The position numbers and the translations under genes are program-made. Of a DNA stretch of 64,000 nucleotides, positions 18,089 through 27,006 are shown one piece after another. The DNA is taken from NCBI RefSeq assembly GCF_014212015.1, contig NZ_JACJVN010000034.1, positions 23,602 through 87,601 of the forward strand. Direction: 5' to 3'. The stretch comes from Cohnella lubricantis. GTDB lineage: Bacteria > Bacillota > Bacilli > Paenibacillales > Paenibacillaceae. The stretch's first letter is position 1; each line of letters starts with the position of its first letter. The notes beneath the pieces were generated by a model. That model did not search any database. It had not been told where the DNA came from and saw only the letters and a list, made by a program, of their open reading frames with translations.

Positions 18089-18823
18089 GTGGAACGTTTG
18101 CAAAAAATTCTGGCCAACGCGGGTGTCGCTTCTCGCCGGAAGTGCGAAGAGCTGATTGCGGAAGGCAAAGTAACGGTCAACGACAAGGTCGTCAAGGAGC
18201 TTGGCGCGAAGGCCGACCCTTATGTCGACGTTATAGCGGTGAACGGGAAGAAGATCCGCACCGAGTCGAAAGTATATTTGCTCTTCAACAAGCCCAAGGG
18301 CGTCATTACCAGCATGAGCGACGAGAAGGGACGATCCGTCGTCGCCGATTATTTAAAGGACGTCAAGCAGCGTGTCTATCCGGTGGGACGGCTGGATTAC
18401 GATTCGGAGGGCTTGCTGCTGCTGACGAATGACGGGGACTTGGCTCACAAGCTGACGCACCCGAAGCATCACGTGCCGAAGACGTACCTAGCGACGGTTG
18501 AGCGGGTGCCGCACGGCGACGCGCTGGAGAAGCTGGCCAAGGGCATCAAGCTGGAGGACGGCATGACGGCTCCGGCCGAGGTCGAGTATCATGACGCCGA
18601 CCCCGACAACAAGCAGGCGACGATCTCGATCACGATTCACGAGGGGCGCAACCGCCAGGTACGCCGTATGTTCGAAGCGATTCATCATCCCGTCGTTCGG
18701 CTGAAGCGTATCGCCTTCGGCGGCATTACGCTGGATCGTCTGCAGCGGGGCAAATATCGGCCGCTGACGAGGGAAGAGATCATGAAGCTGCGGGAAGCGG
18801 CCGAATCGATCCCCGCGGAGTGA
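18089..18823 (+). CDS. rluB: 23S rRNA pseudouridine synthase B
   Basis: A 244-residue RsuA/RluB-type enzyme. An N-terminal S4 RNA-binding domain (ERLQKILANAGVASRRKCEEL) is followed by the catalytic domain with GRLDYDSEGLLLLTNDGDLA, containing the catalytic Asp, and by GRNRQVRRMFEAI. The GTG at 18089 follows GATGAGGTG by nine bases and gives the family N-terminus; an in-frame ATG at 18062 has no ribosome binding site. It modifies a uridine of 23S rRNA helix 89 in E. coli. Confidence 0.92.
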   Translation: MERLQKILANAGVASRRKCEELIAEGKVTVNDKVVKELGAKADPYVDVIAVNGKKIRTESKVYLLFNKPKGVITSMSDEKGRSVVADYLKDVKQRVYPVGRLDYDSEGLLLLTNDGDLAHKLTHPKHHVPKTYLATVERVPHGDALEKLAKGIKLEDGMTAPAEVEYHDADPDNKQATISITIHEGRNRQVRRMFEAIHHPVVRLKRIAFGGITLDRLQRGKYRPLTREEIMKLREAAESIPAE

Positions 18824-18870
18824 ACGGAATCTCAATCATAATGGGCATGCGCGTCACACAATGTTCAAAA

Positions 18871-18908
18871 CCGGAGGTCGGGACAGTTGTCCCTGACCCC
18901 GGTATTTT
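18871..18908 (+). terminator. Terminator between rluB and resA
   Basis: CCGGAGGTCGGGACA pairs with TGTCCCTGACCCCGG with small bulges, followed by TATTTTCG. The GGGACA/TGTCCC core recurs in the large hairpin at 25128-25182. A TATAAT at 18912-18917 just after it may be the -10 of a resA promoter, with a poorly spaced TTGTCC upstream. Confidence 0.6.
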
Positions 18909-18999
18909 CGTTATAATCGAGGTAAAAGACTCCTGCCTTCGCGGCCAGCGCTCATTCCTTGCGCAGTGAAGGCGCATTCAGACATCGGTGGTGAGAATC

Positions 19000-19539
19000 G
19001 TGAAGCGTTACCGCAAGCCCATTCAATATATCATTCTGGCTCTCGTCGTACTAATCGGCGGCTATGCGGTCGGCCGGTCGTTCTTCGAGACGAAGGAAGT
19101 GCTCAAGCCGGGCAGCGAACCGCCGGCCTTCGCTTTGGCGGACTTGCAGAATGAAGTTCACGAACTGGAATCTTACAAGGGCAAGCCCCTCATCATTAAC
19201 TTCTGGGGGACGTTCTGCCCGCCTTGCCGCAACGAGATGCCGGCCCTTCAGCATGAGTACGAGAAGTGGAAGGATCAAGGACTGGAACTCATTGGCATTA
19301 ATCTGAGCGAGGACCGTCTTGCCGTTCAACGGTTCGCGGACAGCGTAGGGGCGAACTTCCCAATACTGCTCGACCGCAACAAGAAGACAGAGAAGCAATA
19401 CGGGTTAAAGGAATATCCGACGACTTACTTCATCGCCCCCGACGGGAAGATCCAAGACATCGTCGTTGGCGGTCCGATGAGCGAGGAAGATATCGAGATT
19501 CGAATCCAGAGACTCTTCGATGCTTCTTCGAGGACTTAA
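19000..19539 (+). CDS. resA: Thiol-disulfide oxidoreductase ResA
   Basis: A 179-residue membrane-anchored thioredoxin-fold protein, the same length as B. subtilis ResA. One N-terminal helix (about 8-27) places the domain outside the membrane. The active site is FCPPC (Cys73, Cys76) in INFWGTFCPPCRNEMP. It reduces the haem-binding CXXCH cysteines of apocytochrome c. GGTGAG before the GTG at 19000 is the only site; in-frame GTGs at 18988 and 18991 have none. First gene of resABCDE. Confidence 0.93.
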   Translation: MKRYRKPIQYIILALVVLIGGYAVGRSFFETKEVLKPGSEPPAFALADLQNEVHELESYKGKPLIINFWGTFCPPCRNEMPALQHEYEKWKDQGLELIGINLSEDRLAVQRFADSVGANFPILLDRNKKTEKQYGLKEYPTTYFIAPDGKIQDIVVGGPMSEEDIEIRIQRLFDASSRT

Positions 19540-19557
19540 CTAGGAGGCTGTTACCGT

Positions 19558-21234
19558 TTGTTCCAGAACACGAAATGCGAATGCGGGCACCAGAATCCGA
19601 CGGGAACGGTGCTGTGCGAATCATGCGGCAAGCCTCTCATCGAAGATCTGCCGCTCGATAGCCCGCTTGAGATGCGATATGACGGCGTCGCCCGCCGTTC
19701 CCAGAAGGCGAACCCGGACTTGATCGACCGGGTATGGAATTTCTTCTCTTCGGTGAAAATAGCCGTTTGGCTCATCGTCATCACCTTGATCGGAGCCGCG
19801 ATCGGCACGATCTATCCGCAGGAGAGCTCGTTCATTAATATGGACGACGCCGCGCAATACTACAAAGATACATACGGCGTATGGGGTCTAATCTATCAAG
19901 CGCTCGGATTCTCCCGAACCTATGAATCCTGGTGGTTCGTCGGGCTGCTCGTCATGATCGGCACCTCGCTTGTCATCTGCAGTCTGGACCGCGTACTGCC
20001 GCTCTATAAGGCGCTGTCCAAGCAGCAGATCCGCAAGCACCTCACCTTCTTGACGCGGCAGCAGACCGTCTACACCAGTCCGATCGAGCTGGACCCGGAG
20101 GAATGGACGGAGAAGTTGGCTAAGCAGTTGAAGAAGAAGCGGTACCGGGTTCATCGGGACGGCGATGCGCTGCTTGCGGAGAAGAATCGGTTCAGCCGCT
20201 GGGGGCCGTACATCAACCACATCGGCTTGATCGTCTTCCTGCTGGCGGTGCTGGCGAGAGGCGTCCCAGCCTGGCACATGGATCAATATGTGACGCTGGA
20301 CGAAGGCCAGACGAAGCAAATTCCGAATACGAACTATTACGTTAAGAACGAGAAGTTCACCGTAGATTTCTACAAGGATGAGGAATTGCCGGACAGCCTG
20401 AAGGGAACGAATCGCGCCAAGCTGTTCGAGACCAAAGCCGTTCTGTACACTTGCACGGCCTATTGCGACGATCCGGTGAAGGATCCGGTCCTGGCCGAGG
20501 TGGATCGCCACGATATTCAGGTGAACAGCCCGCTCTCTTACCAGGGGTTGAAATTATACCAATACAATTATGAGCCGAAGGTTCATCTCATCTCGGTCAA
20601 GCCGATGCTGATCGATTCGCAGACGGGCGAGTCGTATGGACCGTTCGAGCTGCCGATGGCGAATCCTCCATTGACTTATTCGGTCGGCCCTTATACGCTG
20701 AAATTAAGCGATGTATTCCCGGATTTTGGCATGGACGAGCAGAACCGGCCGATGACGAAGTCGCGCGACCCGAACAATCCGGCGTTCGTCTTCATCGTGA
20801 CGGGTCCGGGATTGCCCGAGACCGGAGAATTCTATATCTACTTCCCGCTGCCGACGGCAGAGGACAAGCTTCTCGAGCAGCAGATCAACGCCAGCTTCCA
20901 GAAGAGCGGCAACAACTCGGGACGATTCTCCTTCGAGGTCGGGAAGATGGAGAACGTGGAATTCTCGCAGTATACGACTTATTTGAACGTGCGCGTCGAC
21001 CGCGCGATGCCTTTCGTATGGGTAGGCGCAGGCATCTCGATGATCGGGCTTATCATGGGATTCTACTGGCAGCATCGCCGGATCTGGACAAGGATTGACG
21101 ACGGCGTGCTGACGCTAGGCGCTCATACGAACAAGAACACGTACGGCGTCCGGTCCGAAGTGGCTTCAGCGCTCAAAAATACAGGGATCGTCGTCGATCA
21201 GAAGGCGCTCGATAACAGGAGGAACACACGTTGA
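19558..21234 (+). CDS. resB: Cytochrome c maturation protein ResB
   Basis: A 558-residue membrane protein of the System II haem-ligation complex, working with ResC. Membrane helices appear near residues 65-85, 120-140, 222-245 and 485-505, with a long extracytoplasmic domain between the third and fourth. The first 27 residues carry CxC and CxxC pairs (KCECGH, CESCGK), a zinc-ribbon-like addition. Translation starts at TTG 19558, with TAGGAGG nine bases upstream. Its stop overlaps the resC start. Confidence 0.92.
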   Translation: MFQNTKCECGHQNPTGTVLCESCGKPLIEDLPLDSPLEMRYDGVARRSQKANPDLIDRVWNFFSSVKIAVWLIVITLIGAAIGTIYPQESSFINMDDAAQYYKDTYGVWGLIYQALGFSRTYESWWFVGLLVMIGTSLVICSLDRVLPLYKALSKQQIRKHLTFLTRQQTVYTSPIELDPEEWTEKLAKQLKKKRYRVHRDGDALLAEKNRFSRWGPYINHIGLIVFLLAVLARGVPAWHMDQYVTLDEGQTKQIPNTNYYVKNEKFTVDFYKDEELPDSLKGTNRAKLFETKAVLYTCTAYCDDPVKDPVLAEVDRHDIQVNSPLSYQGLKLYQYNYEPKVHLISVKPMLIDSQTGESYGPFELPMANPPLTYSVGPYTLKLSDVFPDFGMDEQNRPMTKSRDPNNPAFVFIVTGPGLPETGEFYIYFPLPTAEDKLLEQQINASFQKSGNNSGRFSFEVGKMENVEFSQYTTYLNVRVDRAMPFVWVGAGISMIGLIMGFYWQHRRIWTRIDDGVLTLGAHTNKNTYGVRSEVASALKNTGIVVDQKALDNRRNTR

Positions 21235-22493
21235 ATTCATGGCTTCAAGCTAGCAGCAATGCTTTTATAGTCGCATTCTTTCTATATTGCTTCTCATTCA
21301 TAGGCTACGCGGTGGCCGTAGCCGGCCGCCGGTGGAGCAACCGCGATCCGGAAGCGCACACGAAGCGCTGGGGCCGCATCGGCTTCACCCTCGCCGTGCT
21401 CGGCTGGGCTGCGCATCTCGTCTTCTTCTTCACGCGCTGGAAGGGCGGCGGCCATATTCCGACGAGCAACATGTATGAATTCATGACGTTCCTCGGCATG
21501 GCGATCATGTTCGCCTTTATCATCGTGAATATGATCTACCGCAACCCGCTCGTAGGCGCGTTCGCGACGCCGCTCGTCGTGATCATCATTGCTTATGCTT
21601 CCGTCTTCCCATCGGACGTGCAGCCGCTCATTCCAGCGCTCAACTCCATCTGGCTGAAGGTGCACGTTACGACGGCCGCTACAGGCGAAGCGTTCTTCGC
21701 GGTCGGCTTCGCTGCGGCGCTCGTGCAGCTGCTGCGCGTCGTCGATCCTTCGCGGAAGGATAAGGCGGGCCGCCGCGCGTCGCGCTGGCTGGAGTTTGTT
21801 CTCTTCTTCATCGTGATCGTCGTCGGCTTCCTTATCTCGGTGTTCGGCTTCCGCGCGGGCGGGTATCAGGCAGAATTCACGCAAGAGACATTCTCGATCG
21901 ACCAACAGGGCAATGAGATCGACACGGTGCAGAAGGTGGAATACGGATTGCCGCCGATCGTGGCGCCGTACAACAGCGACACGGTAGCGATGGATTCGTA
22001 CTTGGGCATCGATAAGCCCCTGTTCGAAGCGCCGTCCTGGATGAACGGCGTCAACGCGGGCCGCAAGCTGAACACCGTCATCTGGTCCATCATCTCCGGC
22101 TTGATCATCTACGGTCTTATCCGCCTCGTGATCCGCAAGCCGATCGCGGCAGCGATCCATCCGTACTTGGACGGCATCGATCCGGACGATCTGGACGAGA
22201 TCAGCTACCGCGCGATCGCCATCGGGTTCCCGGTGTTCACGCTCGGCGCGCTCATCTTCGCGATGATCTGGGCGCAGATTGCATGGTCCCGCTTCTGGGG
22301 CTGGGATCCGAAGGAAGTGTGGGCGCTCATCACCTGGCTGTTCTACAGCGCGTATCTGCACCTTCGCTTGTCCCGCGGCTGGCTCGGCGTTCGTTCCGCG
22401 TGGCTGGCTGTTATCGGCTTCATCGTGGTCTTGTTCACGCTGATTGGCGTCAATCTCGTCATCGCTGGCCTGCATTCGTATGCCGGCGTGTAA
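21231..22493 (+). CDS. resC: Cytochrome c biogenesis protein ResC (CcsA family)
   Basis: A 420-residue polytopic protein with about eight membrane helices and the tryptophan-rich haem motif WSRFWGWDPKEVWALITW near residues 350-370. With ResB it moves haem outward and attaches it to cytochrome c. It starts at TTG 21231, overlapping the resB stop, with ACAGGAGG upstream. Compared with B. subtilis ResC an extracytoplasmic insert (about 205-275) is evident. Confidence 0.93.
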   Translation: MNSWLQASSNAFIVAFFLYCFSFIGYAVAVAGRRWSNRDPEAHTKRWGRIGFTLAVLGWAAHLVFFFTRWKGGGHIPTSNMYEFMTFLGMAIMFAFIIVNMIYRNPLVGAFATPLVVIIIAYASVFPSDVQPLIPALNSIWLKVHVTTAATGEAFFAVGFAAALVQLLRVVDPSRKDKAGRRASRWLEFVLFFIVIVVGFLISVFGFRAGGYQAEFTQETFSIDQQGNEIDTVQKVEYGLPPIVAPYNSDTVAMDSYLGIDKPLFEAPSWMNGVNAGRKLNTVIWSIISGLIIYGLIRLVIRKPIAAAIHPYLDGIDPDDLDEISYRAIAIGFPVFTLGALIFAMIWAQIAWSRFWGWDPKEVWALITWLFYSAYLHLRLSRGWLGVRSAWLAVIGFIVVLFTLIGVNLVIAGLHSYAGV

Positions 22494-22566
22494 TCGCTAA
22501 GCTCGCGGCTTGCCGGGTTGTATGGGAAGCGCGTAAGGTAGTTTAATCTTGAAGGAGTTGGTCTGG

Positions 22567-23283
22567 GTGAGCGATACAGGACATCACATTCTCGTAGTGG
22601 ACGATGAGGAACGGATCCGCCGTCTGCTTCGCATGTATCTGGAGAAGGAAGGATACGTGATCGAGGAAGCGGAAGACGGGGAGACGGCGCTTCGCAAGGC
22701 GCTGCAGCAAGACTTTGACCTGATCGTGCTCGATCTGATGCTGCCGGGCATGGACGGGATCGAAGTGTGCACCCGCCTCCGGCAGAGCAAGGCGACGCCG
22801 GTCGTCATGCTGACGGCGAAGGGCGAAGAAGTGAACCGGGTGCAAGGGTTCGAGGTCGGAGCAGACGATTATGTCGTGAAGCCGTTCAGTCCGCGCGAGG
22901 TGATCTTCCGGATCAAGGCGATTCTTCGCCGCTCATCAGCGACTGCCTTCTTGTCGAAGGATTTGGCGACGAGCAACAACATCGTTTTTCCCCATCTGGT
23001 CATTGAGCATGATGCCCATCGCGTCACGGCAGGCGGGCAGGAAGTGAACTTGACGCCGAAGGAATACGAACTGCTGCATTATTTGGCCAGTTCGCCGGAC
23101 AAGGTATTCTCTCGCGAGGAGCTGTTGAAGGACGTCTGGAATTACGACTTCTTCGGCGATCTGCGCACCGTGGACACGCACGTCAAGCGGCTGCGCGAGA
23201 AGCTGAACCGCGTATCTGCGGATGCGGCGGCAATGATTACGACCGTGTGGGGTGTCGGCTACAAGCTGGAGGCGGCGAAGTAG
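22567..23283 (+). CDS. resD: Response regulator ResD
   Basis: A 238-residue OmpR-family regulator: receiver domain with phosphorylation site Asp56 in DLIVLDLMLPGMDG, and a winged-helix DNA-binding domain from about residue 135. ResD controls aerobic and anaerobic respiration genes, including resABC, in Bacillus. GAAGGAG precedes the GTG at 22567; a TTG at 22549 in the same frame would overlap that site. resE follows after three bases. Confidence 0.94.
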   Translation: MSDTGHHILVVDDEERIRRLLRMYLEKEGYVIEEAEDGETALRKALQQDFDLIVLDLMLPGMDGIEVCTRLRQSKATPVVMLTAKGEEVNRVQGFEVGADDYVVKPFSPREVIFRIKAILRRSSATAFLSKDLATSNNIVFPHLVIEHDAHRVTAGGQEVNLTPKEYELLHYLASSPDKVFSREELLKDVWNYDFFGDLRTVDTHVKRLREKLNRVSADAAAMITTVWGVGYKLEAAK

Positions 23284-23286
23284 GCG

Positions 23287-24735
23287 ATGGCGATCTGGAG
23301 AAGCGTAGTCGGGAAAATGTGGCTGACGATTATCGGCCTCGTCGGCGTCGTGATCTCGACGATCGGGTTATTCTTGCTAAAGTATATCGATCTCTCGAAT
23401 TACGGGAACGCCAGCAACATTAAGCATCTATTCGTTTATGCGGGGGCTGTCGGCTTTTTGCTGACAACCTTCTTCGCGTTTTTCCTGTTGACCAAGATCA
23501 CGCAGCCGCTCCGCGAGATGAGAGACGCGGCCGATCAGATCGCCCAAGGCGACTACACCGTGCGCGTCGCCATTCGGTCCAGCGATGAGATCGGGGAACT
23601 CGCCAACACGTTTAATTCGATGGCGTCGGAGATCGACACGCTCATTCGGATTCTGGAGCACGAGCGAGATCACCTGAGCAGCGTGCTGCGCAGCATGACC
23701 GATGCGGTCATCTCGTTTAATGCGGAAGGCGGCGTTATTCTCACGAACCCGCAGGGGAAGCATCTGCTGGAGGAGTGGAATGCGGCGGATTGGAACGAAG
23801 GCTTCGCAGAGGGAGACGGCGAGGGCACGGGCCAAGGCGAAGGGGAAGTGCCCGAACCTTTGAAGGCTACCTTCCTAAGCGTGATTGGCAGAGGGGTAGA
23901 GCGCACCGACAAGATTAACGTTCATAACGAGGTTTACTCGATCGTCATGACGCCGCTGATCTCGTCGGATGGCATTCGCGGGGCGGTCGCCGTCCTTCGT
24001 GACGTAACCGAGGAATACCGCGTGGAGAAGCTGCGCAAAGACTTCGTCGCGAACGTATCGCATGAGCTGCGGACGCCGCTGTCGATGGTGCAGGGGTACA
24101 GCGAGGCGCTGCTGGACGGCATCGCCGCTTCGCCGGAGGAGCGCAACGAGCTCGTCCAAGTGATCCATGACGAGTCGCTGCGAATGGGACGGCTCGTCGC
24201 CGACTTCCTCGACCTCGCCCGAATGGAAGCCGGCCATCTTGATATGAACTTCCAGGAGCTGGATATGAACGCGCTCATCGGCAGAGTGTACCGCAAGTTC
24301 TCGGCGTTGACGAAGGAACGGGGCATCAACCTGACCCGTTCGGATGAGAGGGACGATCTCCATCTGCTGGAAGCGGATGCGGACCGGCTGGAGCAGGTAC
24401 TGACCAATCTGCTGGATAATGCCATTCGGCACACGCCTTCCGGAGCCGCCATCCGAATCGAAGCGGACAAATTAATAGGTTCCCGCGGCGAGGAAGTTGT
24501 CATTAAGGTAGCCGACGAAGGGCAAGGCATTCCGCAGGAGGATCTGCCGTTCATATTCGAGCGGTTCTACAAGGCGGATAAAGCGCGCAAGCGCGATCAC
24601 AAGGGCGGCACCGGTCTCGGTCTCGCTATCGTGAGGAACCTGGTGGAAGCCCACGGCGGCCGCATCACGGCAGCCAGCGAGCCGGGTGTCGGCACGACGT
24701 TCACGATCCACTTGCCGGTGCGCGGCAAGCGTTGA
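23287..24735 (+). CDS. resE: Sensor histidine kinase ResE
   Basis: A 482-residue kinase: two membrane helices (about 10-32 and 48-69), HAMP (70-122), a PAS-like domain (about 128-245), HisKA with His259 in NVSHELRTPLSMVQGY, and a GHKL ATPase with DNAIRH, DEGQGIP and GGTGLGLAIVR. The loop between the helices is only about 15 residues; B. subtilis ResE (about 590 residues) has a full extracytoplasmic domain there. A Gly/Glu-rich run lies at about 172-190 inside the PAS region. It is the partner of ResD. Confidence 0.93.
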   Translation: MAIWRSVVGKMWLTIIGLVGVVISTIGLFLLKYIDLSNYGNASNIKHLFVYAGAVGFLLTTFFAFFLLTKITQPLREMRDAADQIAQGDYTVRVAIRSSDEIGELANTFNSMASEIDTLIRILEHERDHLSSVLRSMTDAVISFNAEGGVILTNPQGKHLLEEWNAADWNEGFAEGDGEGTGQGEGEVPEPLKATFLSVIGRGVERTDKINVHNEVYSIVMTPLISSDGIRGAVAVLRDVTEEYRVEKLRKDFVANVSHELRTPLSMVQGYSEALLDGIAASPEERNELVQVIHDESLRMGRLVADFLDLARMEAGHLDMNFQELDMNALIGRVYRKFSALTKERGINLTRSDERDDLHLLEADADRLEQVLTNLLDNAIRHTPSGAAIRIEADKLIGSRGEEVVIKVADEGQGIPQEDLPFIFERFYKADKARKRDHKGGTGLGLAIVRNLVEAHGGRITAASEPGVGTTFTIHLPVRGKR

Positions 24736-24901
24736 GAGCCAAGGCAGGCGTGGCGGCGCGGGGCGCGCGGAGGACCGCCGGGAAGGGTGACCGCTTCGGA
24801 GACTTCGGGAAAGCCGATTGATAGATCGCAGGAGAGCAAGAGGGCGAATGCGCGCGGATTGCAAGTCGCCTCGAGCTCACACTCCCGCGATCTCACGAAT
24901 T

Positions 24902-25108
24902 AAGGCATTATAATCGCCTTGTTGGACGACACTTTAATGATTCGGTTGGAAATAAGGCAATAGTAATACCTTGTTTGTCAAGCGGGCGGTAATCCGTTGT
25001 GAATAAGGCAGCAAAACTGCCTTATTGTGTGACACCTCGGCTATCTGGCGGTAAGTAAGGTAACAAAATTGCCTTGTTGGTCATGCGTGTGGCGATTAGC
25101 TCAGATAT
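24902..25108 (+). repeat. Four imperfect tandem repeats of about 52 bp
   Basis: Units begin with AAGG(C/T) at 24902, 24954, 25005 and 25057, spaced 52, 51 and 52 bases. Each opens with a small inverted repeat (AAGGCA, an A/T-rich centre, TGCCTT or variants), then GTTGG or similar, and ends near GGTTG-AAT. Similarity is strongest in the first 25 bases. A weaker fifth unit may precede 24902. The 460 bases between resE and serA hold no credible gene. Confidence 0.7.
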
Positions 25109-25127
25109 GACGCAGCGAATTTACTCC

Positions 25128-25182
25128 GCTCATACGAAAACAGGGACTGACCCAGACGGGACAGTCCCTGTTTCGTATGAGC
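25128..25182 (+). terminator. Large bidirectional hairpin between resE and serA
   Basis: Arms of 22 and 21 bases (GCTCATACGAAAACAGGGACTG and its complement at 25162-25182, with one bulged A) surround a 12-base loop. A-rich and T-rich runs lie inside the stem on both sides, so it can end serA transcripts coming from the right and resE transcripts from the left. Confidence 0.7.
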
Positions 25183-25195
25183 AGGCGATCTTGCT

Positions 25196-26788
25196 TTACG
25201 CCAACCGAATTTCCTTCGCGCTGACAAGGTCGGGAAGCGCCGCGACTTGCGCCAGCACTTCCTTCGGCACCGCTTTGTCGACGCCTAGCGCCATGATGGC
25301 CGATCCGCCGGCCAGCTTCCGGCCGACCTGCATCGTCGCGATGTTGATGTCGTTGCTGCCGAGCAGCGTGCCGACGCGTCCGATGATGCCCGGCTTGTCC
25401 GAATGGGAGATAAGGAGAATATGGCCTTCCGGCGCCACGTCCACCGGGTACTGATCGATCTGCGTGATGCGCGCGCCGAAGCCGTTCAGCAGCGCAGCGG
25501 CAACTGTACGTTCTTCCTTGGCGGTACGCAGCGTCACCGACACGAGGTTCACGAAGCCTTTGCTGGCATGCGATTTGTTGGTAACGATGTTCAAGCCGCG
25601 CGTCTTGGCCAAGTGCATCGCGCTGACCGGGTTAACCTGATCCGAACCGAGATGGTGGGCGAGAACGCCTTCCACGACATGGCGCGTGATCGGCTGCGTG
25701 TCCACGTCCGCCAGCTCGCCGGAATAAGAGACGACGATCTCTTTGACGGCGCCGTCGGCCATCTGGGCCGCGAAGCTTCCCAGCTTGCGTCCGATCGGGA
25801 AGTACGGCTGGATCTTGGAGAGGATGTCCGCGGGAACCGAAGGCATGTTCACCGCGTTCTTGTACGGCTCGCCGCGCAGAATGTGCAGCAGCTGTTCGGA
25901 TACGTCGATCGCCACGTTCTCCTGCGCCTCGACGGTGGAGGCGCCAAGGTGCGGCGTCACGACGATCTTCGGGTGGTTCAGGAACGGATGATCCGGCTTC
26001 GGCGGTTCTTCTTCGAAGACGTCGAACGCGGCTCCGGCAACGATGCCGGCGTCGATCGCTTCAACGAGCGCAACTTCGTCAATAATGCCGCCGCGCGCGC
26101 AGTTGATAATGCGCATGCCTTGCTTCATCCGAGAGAATTGCTCTTTGCCGATCATGTGTCGAGTCTCAGGCGTCAACGGCGTATGGACGGTAATGAAGTC
26201 TGCCCCGCGAATGACGTCCTCGACGGAAGCGAGCTTCACGCCGAGCTTCTCCGCGCGCTCTTCCGTCAGGAACGGGTCGTAGCCGAGAATGCTCATGCCG
26301 AACGCTTTGGCGCGAGCGGCGACTTCGCTGCCGATGCGGCCCATGCCGAGTACGCCCAGCACCTTGTTGCGAAGCTCGACGCCAACGAACGATTTGCGAT
26401 CCCATTCGCCGCCGACCGTCTTCTGATAAGCCTGCGGAATGTGGCGGGCCAGCGCCATCATCATGGCGAAGGTATGCTCGCACGTCGTAATGGTATTGCC
26501 GTCTGGAGCGTTAATGACGACGATGCCGCGCTTCGTTGCGGCTTCAAGATCGATGTTGTCGACGCCGACGCCGGCGCGGCCAATCACCTTCAGTTGTTTG
26601 CCTGCGGTCATGATACGCTCGGTTACGCGCGTCTGGCTGCGGACGAGAAGAGCGTCATATTCGCCGATAATGGAGACCAATTCATCTTCCGATAATCCCG
26701 TCTTCTTGTCGATGGAGATGTCGGATGCTTCTACGAGAAGAGAAATGCCCAAATCGCTGATCGGATCAGATACCAACACTTTAAACAT
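25196..26788 (-). CDS. serA: D-3-phosphoglycerate dehydrogenase
   Basis: A 530-residue SerA, the first enzyme of serine synthesis (3-phosphoglycerate to phosphohydroxypyruvate, NAD). The NAD-binding fold shows GVLGMGRIGSEVA; catalytic parts are INCARGGIIDE, FDVFEEEPP and TPHLGAST. The long C-terminus contains the ASB domain and a final ACT domain (HILLISHSDKPGIIGRVG), the usual site of serine feedback. GGGGGAGC before the ATG at 26788 fixes the start; the open frame continues 38 codons upstream through a structured leader. Confidence 0.95.
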   Translation of the reverse strand: MFKVLVSDPISDLGISLLVEASDISIDKKTGLSEDELVSIIGEYDALLVRSQTRVTERIMTAGKQLKVIGRAGVGVDNIDLEAATKRGIVVINAPDGNTITTCEHTFAMMMALARHIPQAYQKTVGGEWDRKSFVGVELRNKVLGVLGMGRIGSEVAARAKAFGMSILGYDPFLTEERAEKLGVKLASVEDVIRGADFITVHTPLTPETRHMIGKEQFSRMKQGMRIINCARGGIIDEVALVEAIDAGIVAGAAFDVFEEEPPKPDHPFLNHPKIVVTPHLGASTVEAQENVAIDVSEQLLHILRGEPYKNAVNMPSVPADILSKIQPYFPIGRKLGSFAAQMADGAVKEIVVSYSGELADVDTQPITRHVVEGVLAHHLGSDQVNPVSAMHLAKTRGLNIVTNKSHASKGFVNLVSVTLRTAKEERTVAAALLNGFGARITQIDQYPVDVAPEGHILLISHSDKPGIIGRVGTLLGSNDINIATMQVGRKLAGGSAIMALGVDKAVPKEVLAQVAALPDLVSAKEIRLA

Positions 26789-26816
26789 GCAAGCTCCCCC
26801 TAATTTGGTTCTCTTG

Positions 26817-26886
26817 ACAGAAAACACCCTCAAACTCTCCCGAGCGTTCGCGTCAGGGCGAACGAACAGTGTGCTTAAGGGTGTTC
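26817..26886 (-). promoter_or_regulatory. Structured leader hairpin upstream of serA
   Basis: On the serA strand an eight-base arm AACACCCT (26878-26885 on the + map) pairs with AGGGTGTT (26823-26830), the last bases running into TTTTC. Inside lies a second hairpin, CGTTCG / CGAACG (26859-26864 and 26845-26850). It ends about 30 bases before the serA start and looks like a transcription attenuator. I do not recognise a T-box or known riboswitch. Confidence 0.45.
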
Positions 26887-26938
26887 CGCTCACTTCATTC
26901 ATTCGTCGATTGATTCCTGAGTCTCATTTGCCTTTACT

Positions 26939-26967
26939 ATTTTAAAGCAATGAGACAAGCAAATCAA
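26939..26967 (-). promoter_or_regulatory. Vegetative promoter of serA
   Basis: Read on the minus strand, TTGATT (26962-26967) and TAAAAT (26939-26944) are 17 bases apart. This predicts a leader of about 145 bases before the serA start, containing the hairpin at 26817-26886. Confidence 0.6.
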
Positions 26968-27006
26968 TGACTTCATCGGATATTAAATTAGGTATTGTTC
27001 GTATTT

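Noticed and set aside
21294-22475. 393-codon minus-strand frame opposite resC
   Set aside because: Mirror of the resC coding frame; highly charged, unlike any protein family, while resC has full motif support.
24902-25108. Tandem repeats considered as a CRISPR array
   Set aside because: The repeats are adjacent and diverged along their whole length, with no unique spacers of constant size and no cas genes in the window.
26788-26945. serA leader considered as a T-box
   Set aside because: No T-box sequence, specifier loop or AG-bulge signature found.
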